Positions 15,227-18,765 of a stretch of 18,765 bases of DNA are shown here, in pieces. The DNA lies in assembly GCA_963597395.1 (NCBI GenBank), contig CAVBPX010000048.1:1-18765 (forward strand), written 5' to 3'. This stretch comes from Hallerella sp963597395. GTDB lineage: Bacteria; Fibrobacterota; Fibrobacteria; Fibrobacterales; Fibrobacteraceae. The translations under genes and the position numbers were made by a program. The stretch's first letter is position 1. Every line of letters begins with the position of its first letter. The notes below the pieces were generated by a model. It was not told where the DNA came from, did not search any database, and saw nothing but the letters and a program-made list of their open reading frames with translations.

Positions 15227-16519
15227 ATGTCCGATTTCGCCACCTTGAATTACGATGAAAAATCCTATTCGCTCCCCGTTCTCACCGGTTCCGAGGGCGA
15301 AAAGGCCGTCGATATATCCAAGCTCCGCAAGGAATCTGGCCTCGTCACGCTCGACTACGGCTACACGAACACAGGCAGCACCAAGAGCCAGATTACATTT
15401 GTCGATGGCGAAAAGGGGATTCTCCGCTACCGAGGGTACAACATCGAGGACCTCGCGACCAACACGACGTTCCCGGAAACGGCGTGGCTCCTCATCTACG
15501 GAGAGCTTCCCACCCGCGAACAGCTCGGCACGTTCCGCCGTCTTCTCACCGAGAACGCCCTCATCCACGAAAACCTCCTGAGCTTTTTCCGCGAGATGCC
15601 GCCGTCCGCGCATCCGATGGGAATCCTCGGGGCGGTCGTCAACGCGCTCGGACTTTTTACGCCGCGCTTCTACGACGACGAAAGCAAGCAGGACTCCTTC
15701 AACCTTACGGTGGCGAGCCTCATTTCGAAAGTCCGCACCATTGCCGCTTTCTCCTACAAGGCGAGCATCGGCGAACCGTTCGTCTATCCCGATGCGGAAA
15801 AGAGCTACTGTTCGAACTTCCTGAACATGATGTTTTCGAGCAAGGCAAAGCCGTATAACGTCGATCCGCTTTTTGTGCACGCGCTGAACGTCCTTCTGAT
15901 TGTCCACGCCGACCACGAACAGAACTGCTCGACTTCCACCGTCCGGATGGTCGGAAGTTCCCAGGCGAGCCTCTATGCGAGCGTCTGCGCGGGCATTTGC
16001 GCCCTGTGGGGACCGCTCCACGGCGGTGCGAACCAGGCCGCGCTCGAAACGCTGATGAAAATCCACCAGAGCGGCCTTACCGTAAAGCAGGTCATCGAAC
16101 GCGCAAAAGACAAGACGGATCCGTTCAAGCTCTACGGCTTCGGGCATCGGGTGTATAAAAATTACGACCCGCGGGCCAAGGTTCTCAAAGGCCTCGTCCA
16201 CACGATCTTTGACCGCGAACACATTGCGGACCCGCTTCTCGACATCGCTTCGGAACTCGAAGAGGCAGCCCTCAAGGACGACTACTTTATCGAGCGGAAG
16301 CTCTACCCGAACGTCGATTTCTACTCGGGCATTCTCTACCATGCGATGGGAATTCCCACGAACATGCTCACGGTGATGTTCGCCATTGGACGGCTCCCCG
16401 GATGGATTGCCCACTGGAAGGAAATGCACGACGATCCGCTGTCGAAAATCAACCGGCCGCGGCAAATCTACACGGGATACCCCGAGCGTCCGTGGGTCCC
16501 CATCGACGACCGCAAATAA
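15227..16519 (+). CDS. gltA: Citrate synthase (type II)
   Basis: It condenses acetyl-CoA and oxaloacetate to citrate, the entry to the TCA cycle and to 2-oxoglutarate and glutamate synthesis. The 430 residues and N-terminal beta domain (ITFVDGEKGILRYRGYNIEDLA) are those of the E. coli-like hexameric type II enzyme. The catalytic triad is intact: His265 in GPLHGGAN, His307 in GFGHRVYKNYDPRA and Asp364 in PNVDFYSG. The ATG follows the aminotransferase stop by 8 bases, and the ribosome site AGGAG overlaps that stop, so the two are likely co-translated. A strong terminator follows. Pairing with an aminotransferase fits amino-donor chemistry around 2-oxoglutarate, but that link is inference. Confidence 0.97.
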   Translation: MSDFATLNYDEKSYSLPVLTGSEGEKAVDISKLRKESGLVTLDYGYTNTGSTKSQITFVDGEKGILRYRGYNIEDLATNTTFPETAWLLIYGELPTREQLGTFRRLLTENALIHENLLSFFREMPPSAHPMGILGAVVNALGLFTPRFYDDESKQDSFNLTVASLISKVRTIAAFSYKASIGEPFVYPDAEKSYCSNFLNMMFSSKAKPYNVDPLFVHALNVLLIVHADHEQNCSTSTVRMVGSSQASLYASVCAGICALWGPLHGGANQAALETLMKIHQSGLTVKQVIERAKDKTDPFKLYGFGHRVYKNYDPRAKVLKGLVHTIFDREHIADPLLDIASELEEAALKDDYFIERKLYPNVDFYSGILYHAMGIPTNMLTVMFAIGRLPGWIAHWKEMHDDPLSKINRPRQIYTGYPERPWVPIDDRK

Positions 16520-16526
16520 AACCTTC

Positions 16527-16553
16527 AAAACGCCCGCGAACGCGGGCGTTTTT
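16527..16553 (+). terminator. Rho-independent terminator of gltA
   Basis: CGCCCGCG (16531-16538) pairs with CGCGGGCG (16541-16548), extended by flanking AAAA and TTTT, with a tight loop and a T5 run. It starts 8 bases after the citrate synthase stop and should end the aminotransferase-gltA transcript. The A run on the left would also allow some function on the minus strand, but no minus-strand gene ends here. Confidence 0.9.
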
Positions 16554-16674
16554 GACATTTTCGGCAAAACGCAAAATTCTCCGTTCAAAATTGTCGGAAC
16601 TTTTTAAGGAATTTCGGCGCGAACCGTTCCCCATCAAATCCGGTTTGAATAATTTCTTTTCAGAGGTTTTCCCA

Positions 16675-17406
16675 ATGGAAAAAGACATCTGGATTTACAG
16701 GCCCGGTTCCACATACAAAAAGCTCCGCAAAGAAATCGGAGACTTTGACGACTGGATCTTTCGACAAATTCCGGCGGAGATGAAGCCCCGAAGAAGAACC
16801 GTCACGACGGAGGAACTTCCAACGGCGATTTTGGAAAGTCCCGTTCCCAAGGCCCTTTTCATCACGGGTTCGCACCGGATGGTGACCGAGCCCTCCCCCG
16901 CCGAGGAAAAAAGCTTTTCCGCGCTCCAAAAGCTTTTAGAAAGGAAGGATGCACCCGCCGTTTTCGGCATCTGCTATGGGCATCAGCTGCTCGCGCATCT
17001 TCTCGGCGGAATCGTTTCGAACCGGACGGACGCCCCCGAAATCGGATTTGCGAACGTCTCGTTCAAAAATTCGCCCGAAGTCGCAAGCGATCCCGTCTTT
17101 GGAAGCCTGAGCGGAAAGACCATTCCGTTTTTTGCGGTGCACTTTCAGCACGTTGAGCGTTTGCCCGAAGGCGCCGTTCTTCTTGCCCAAAGCGAAAAGG
17201 AACGCTGTCACGCGTTCCGATTCGGGGAAAAATTTTGGGGAGTCCAGTTTCACCCGGAGTTTCCGGAAGAAGCGACCCGTTATTACGCCGCGGAAAACGG
17301 CGTTCCTTTTGAAGAGAACCGTTTCTTCGAAAGTTCCCTTATTCGGGATTTTTTGCGCTGCGCCTTGAAAGGTTCCGGTAGGCGAGAATTCCGACAACAA
17401 GCGTAA
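16675..17406 (+). CDS. Class I glutamine amidotransferase (GMP synthase-like)
   Basis: A 243-residue stand-alone GATase1 domain that would release ammonia from glutamine or hydrolyse a gamma-glutamyl compound. The nucleophile is Cys100 in GICYGHQLLAHLLGG, and the His193-Glu195 pair is in VQFHPEF, so the triad is complete. FITGSHRMV near 62-70 stands where the oxyanion strand lies. There is no synthetase domain, so the acceptor is unknown; the family includes partners of GMP synthase and free gamma-glutamyl hydrolases. I chose ATG 16675 because AGAGG lies 8 bases upstream and the alignable protein begins there; the open frame extends further back through the gltA terminator, which cannot be coding. 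The last 68 bases overlap the end of the convergent exporter gene. Confidence 0.87.
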   Translation: MEKDIWIYRPGSTYKKLRKEIGDFDDWIFRQIPAEMKPRRRTVTTEELPTAILESPVPKALFITGSHRMVTEPSPAEEKSFSALQKLLERKDAPAVFGICYGHQLLAHLLGGIVSNRTDAPEIGFANVSFKNSPEVASDPVFGSLSGKTIPFFAVHFQHVERLPEGAVLLAQSEKERCHAFRFGEKFWGVQFHPEFPEEATRYYAAENGVPFEENRFFESSLIRDFLRCALKGSGRREFRQQA

Positions 17407-18517
17407 GCGCCGCGCCCGAAAGAATCGCGGTTCCGAGCGAGCGGAAAATGTCGCCGATACCCACGAGAGGCGTGACGATACCGCCCATCAAAAATCCCAC
17501 GGCACCGAGAAGCGCCGAAGCGGTTCCTGCGTTTTTTCGTTCGGTATTGAGCGCTATCGAGTTGATGGGCGGCTGCAAAATTCCGAACGAGAAGAGAAGC
17601 CCGATAAAGCTCAGTTCCAGCACAATGAACGAGGCGCGGAGATGCAGCACGAGGGCGGTCACGACCGAAAAGGCGCAAATGGAAATAACGCCGCCGAGGA
17701 TCATCTTCTTTTCGTTTCCACGACCGGAGAATGCGCACCCGGTGGCAATCGTAATCGCGTTCACGGCAAAGCAAAAGCTGTAAGCCATCGGAGAAAGGCC
17801 GTAGTTTTGCTGCAAAATGAACGACGATGCGGAAATATAGGCGAAAAAGACAAAATTTGTCACACCGGAAAGGGCGAGGAAAATGGTATATGAATAATTT
17901 TTCAGAATGCGACCGTATCCGCGGAACGTGGAAACGAGGGATTTTTGACTGCGGCGATGGCGCGGAAGCGTTTCGGAAAGCCGCACCGACCCGTAAAGCA
18001 GCGCAAACCCATAGACGAGCAAAACGACAAAGGCCCCGCGCCAATCCACAATGCCAAGGAGAAGCCCGCCGAGAACGGGAGCCGTTACCGGGGCGACGCC
18101 GTTGATGGCGCTAACGACCGCGAGGAACTTTGTAAGTACCTTTCCGCGGCACTTGTCCGTGGACATCGCACGCGCAATGACGATTCCGCCCGAGGCCGCC
18201 ATTCCCTGCAAAAGACGGCAGGCGTCAAAAGCGACGATGTTCGGCGAAACAATGCACAGGACGGACGACACGATAAACCCGACGAGCGAAACGAGCAAAA
18301 GCTTTTTGCGGCCGTATTTGTCGCTCAGAGGCCCGATAAAGAGCTGTCCGAGCGCAAGACCTACCATGCTCATCGTAAGGCTCATCTGCACGGGCGACGG
18401 AGACGTCTTGAAGTATTCCGTGAGGGACGGAAGGGCCGGCAGATACAGATCGGTCACAAAGGGCGGAAAAGCCGACAGGAATGCGATGAGAATCAACAGA
18501 AAGAAGTGTGTGTGCAT
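17339..18517 (-). CDS. Bcr/CflA-type drug exporter (MFS)
   Basis: A 392-residue, twelve-helix major facilitator of the drug:proton antiporter type. TDLYLPALP (22-30) near the end of helix 1 carries Asp23, the acidic residue of the Bcr/CflA/MdfA group. Motif A is GPLSDKYGRKK (62-72), the loop-4 motif RLLQGMAASGG is at 101-111, and the antiporter motif C is seen as APVTAPVLGG near 142-151. Substrates of the family include bicyclomycin, chloramphenicol and sulfonamides; the one here is unknown. The frame is open much further upstream, but ATG 18517 is the right start: hydrophobic helix 1 begins there and AGAGG lies 5 bases before it. The 3' end overlaps the amidotransferase gene. The leader holds two terminator-like hairpins. 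Confidence 0.93.
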   Translation of the reverse strand: MHTHFFLLILIAFLSAFPPFVTDLYLPALPSLTEYFKTSPSPVQMSLTMSMVGLALGQLFIGPLSDKYGRKKLLLVSLVGFIVSSVLCIVSPNIVAFDACRLLQGMAASGGIVIARAMSTDKCRGKVLTKFLAVVSAINGVAPVTAPVLGGLLLGIVDWRGAFVVLLVYGFALLYGSVRLSETLPRHRRSQKSLVSTFRGYGRILKNYSYTIFLALSGVTNFVFFAYISASSFILQQNYGLSPMAYSFCFAVNAITIATGCAFSGRGNEKKMILGGVISICAFSVVTALVLHLRASFIVLELSFIGLLFSFGILQPPINSIALNTERKNAGTASALLGAVGFLMGGIVTPLVGIGDIFRSLGTAILSGAALTLVVGILAYRNLSRRSAKNPE

Positions 18518-18533
18518 TTTTTCCTCTATAAAC

Positions 18534-18576
18534 AAAAAACGCCCAATGCAACTGGTCTTATGTGTTACACTGCGCG
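18534..18576 (-). terminator. Terminator-like hairpin in the exporter leader (proximal)
   Basis: On the minus strand CGCGCAGTG (18576-18568) pairs with CATTGGGCG (18548-18540), eight of nine pairs with one G-G mismatch and one G-T, around a 19-base loop, followed by TTTTTT. It ends 16 bases before the exporter ATG. A GTGTAACAC palindrome lies partly in the loop. It may be an attenuator rather than a plain terminator. Confidence 0.5.
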
Positions 18577-18599
18577 TTACTTTCGCGGGGTAATTTAGG

Positions 18600-18625
18600 A
18601 AAAAATCCCTCGAATTTTCAAGGGA
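18600..18625 (-). terminator. Rho-independent terminator upstream of the exporter
   Basis: On the minus strand TCCCTTGA (18625-18618) pairs with TCGAGGGA (18613-18606), with one G-T pair and a 4-base loop, followed by a T6 run. No gene recognised in the window ends here, so it either closes a gene beyond the right edge or works as an attenuator in the exporter leader. Confidence 0.65.
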
Positions 18626-18641
18626 CGAACTTTCGGATTTT

Positions 18642-18704
18642 TTACTTACCGGGAAAGGCACGAATACACAGCCAAACGGAATCCCAGCCGCCAACCGAGC
18701 ACAT
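18642..18704 (-). other. Possible 20-residue leader ORF
   Basis: An ATG-to-TAA reading frame of 20 codons (beginning MCSVGGWD and ending FPGK) lies just before the distal hairpin. AGAGG is 13 bases upstream of the ATG, too far for a good ribosome site. It has two Trp and two Cys codons. Chance occurrence is quite possible; it is listed only because of its place ahead of a terminator-like hairpin. Confidence 0.15.
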
Positions 18705-18716
18705 TTTCTACAGGGA

Positions 18717-18729
18717 ACCTCTAAAAATT
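18717..18729 (-). repeat. Intergenic AT-rich motif, right copy
   Basis: The reverse complement of 18717-18729 is AATTTTTAGAGGT, identical to bases 35-47. It is followed on the minus strand by TCCCT; a similar AGGTTCCCT also follows the gmk stop (13751-13759). It lies in the non-coding 248 bases between the exporter start and the window end. Confidence 0.35.
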
Positions 18730-18765
18730 GCTTTGGTAAAGAAAATTTGAGTGAGACCAAGCGAT

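Noticed and set aside
15179..16588. A 469-codon minus-strand frame across citrate synthase
   Set aside because: Same codon-bias shadow; citrate synthase on the plus strand has an intact catalytic triad, and the minus frame runs through the gltA terminator.
16402..16674. An upstream extension of the amidotransferase frame
   Set aside because: It overlaps the end of gltA and its terminator; the family-like protein and ribosome site begin at 16675.
18562..18570. GTGTTACAC palindrome as an operator for the exporter
   Set aside because: Nine bases is too short to call without a regulator gene nearby, and it falls in the loop of a hairpin; noted only under the leader finding.
18518..18760. An 81-codon upstream extension of the exporter
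   Set aside because: It would place charged, Cys-rich sequence before helix 1 and read through both hairpins; ATG 18517 has a good ribosome site and family-like N terminus.
1..18765. Mobile element, prophage, CRISPR or defence system
   Set aside because: No transposase, integrase, regularly spaced repeat, cas gene, toxin pair or nuclease cassette was recognised. The short inverted motif at the two window ends is far too weak to be element termini.

Overview
The window reads as ordinary bacterial chromosome: dense, mostly short intergenic gaps, housekeeping and biosynthetic genes on both strands, one structural RNA, and no insertion sequence, phage gene, CRISPR array or tRNA that I can see. 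The GC-rich third codon positions, the citramalate route to isoleucine, a class-A RNase P RNA and the overall protein flavour suggest a Gram-negative anaerobe, possibly of the Fibrobacterota. That placement is recognition and inference, not a search result.

Layout. Bases 57-3531 (minus) hold a DJ-1/PfpI protein, citramalate synthase (cimA) and histidinol dehydrogenase (hisD), the last two only 4 bases apart. Bases 3587-3989 (plus) hold the RNase P RNA rnpB and a strong hairpin terminator. Bases 4001-7459 (minus) form a tightly coupled three-gene run: an exported protein with one perfect EF-hand loop, a class-3 aldehyde dehydrogenase and a DUF763 protein. Transketolase (7540-9624, minus, GTG start) follows with its own terminator. 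From a divergent 93-base gap, 9718-13750 (plus) carries a large membrane GT-C glycosyltransferase with a C-terminal NPCBM carbohydrate-binding domain, a GtrB/DPM1-type polyprenyl-phosphate sugar synthase and guanylate kinase, each overlapping the next. Bases 13914-16519 (plus) carry a PLP aminotransferase and citrate synthase, ended by a GC-rich terminator. A class I glutamine amidotransferase (16675-17406, plus) overlaps tail-to-tail with a Bcr/CflA-type drug exporter (17339-18517, minus).

How the genes fit together. Most are separate pieces of central metabolism: acetyl-CoA and pyruvate use (gltA, cimA), pentose phosphates (tkt), histidine, GMP. The most system-like unit is the glycosyltransferase pair: the GtrB-type enzyme would load a sugar on a polyprenyl phosphate, and the GT-C enzyme would transfer it outside the cytoplasmic membrane, with its NPCBM domain probably holding a glycan acceptor.

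The other points most worth a second look are the exporter leader, which holds two terminator-like hairpins just before the start codon; five helically phased A/T tracts before the aminotransferase gene; the EF-hand/aldehyde dehydrogenase/DUF763 operon; and a 13-base motif in inverted orientation at the two ends of the window. I did not find a clearly new defence or mobile system.
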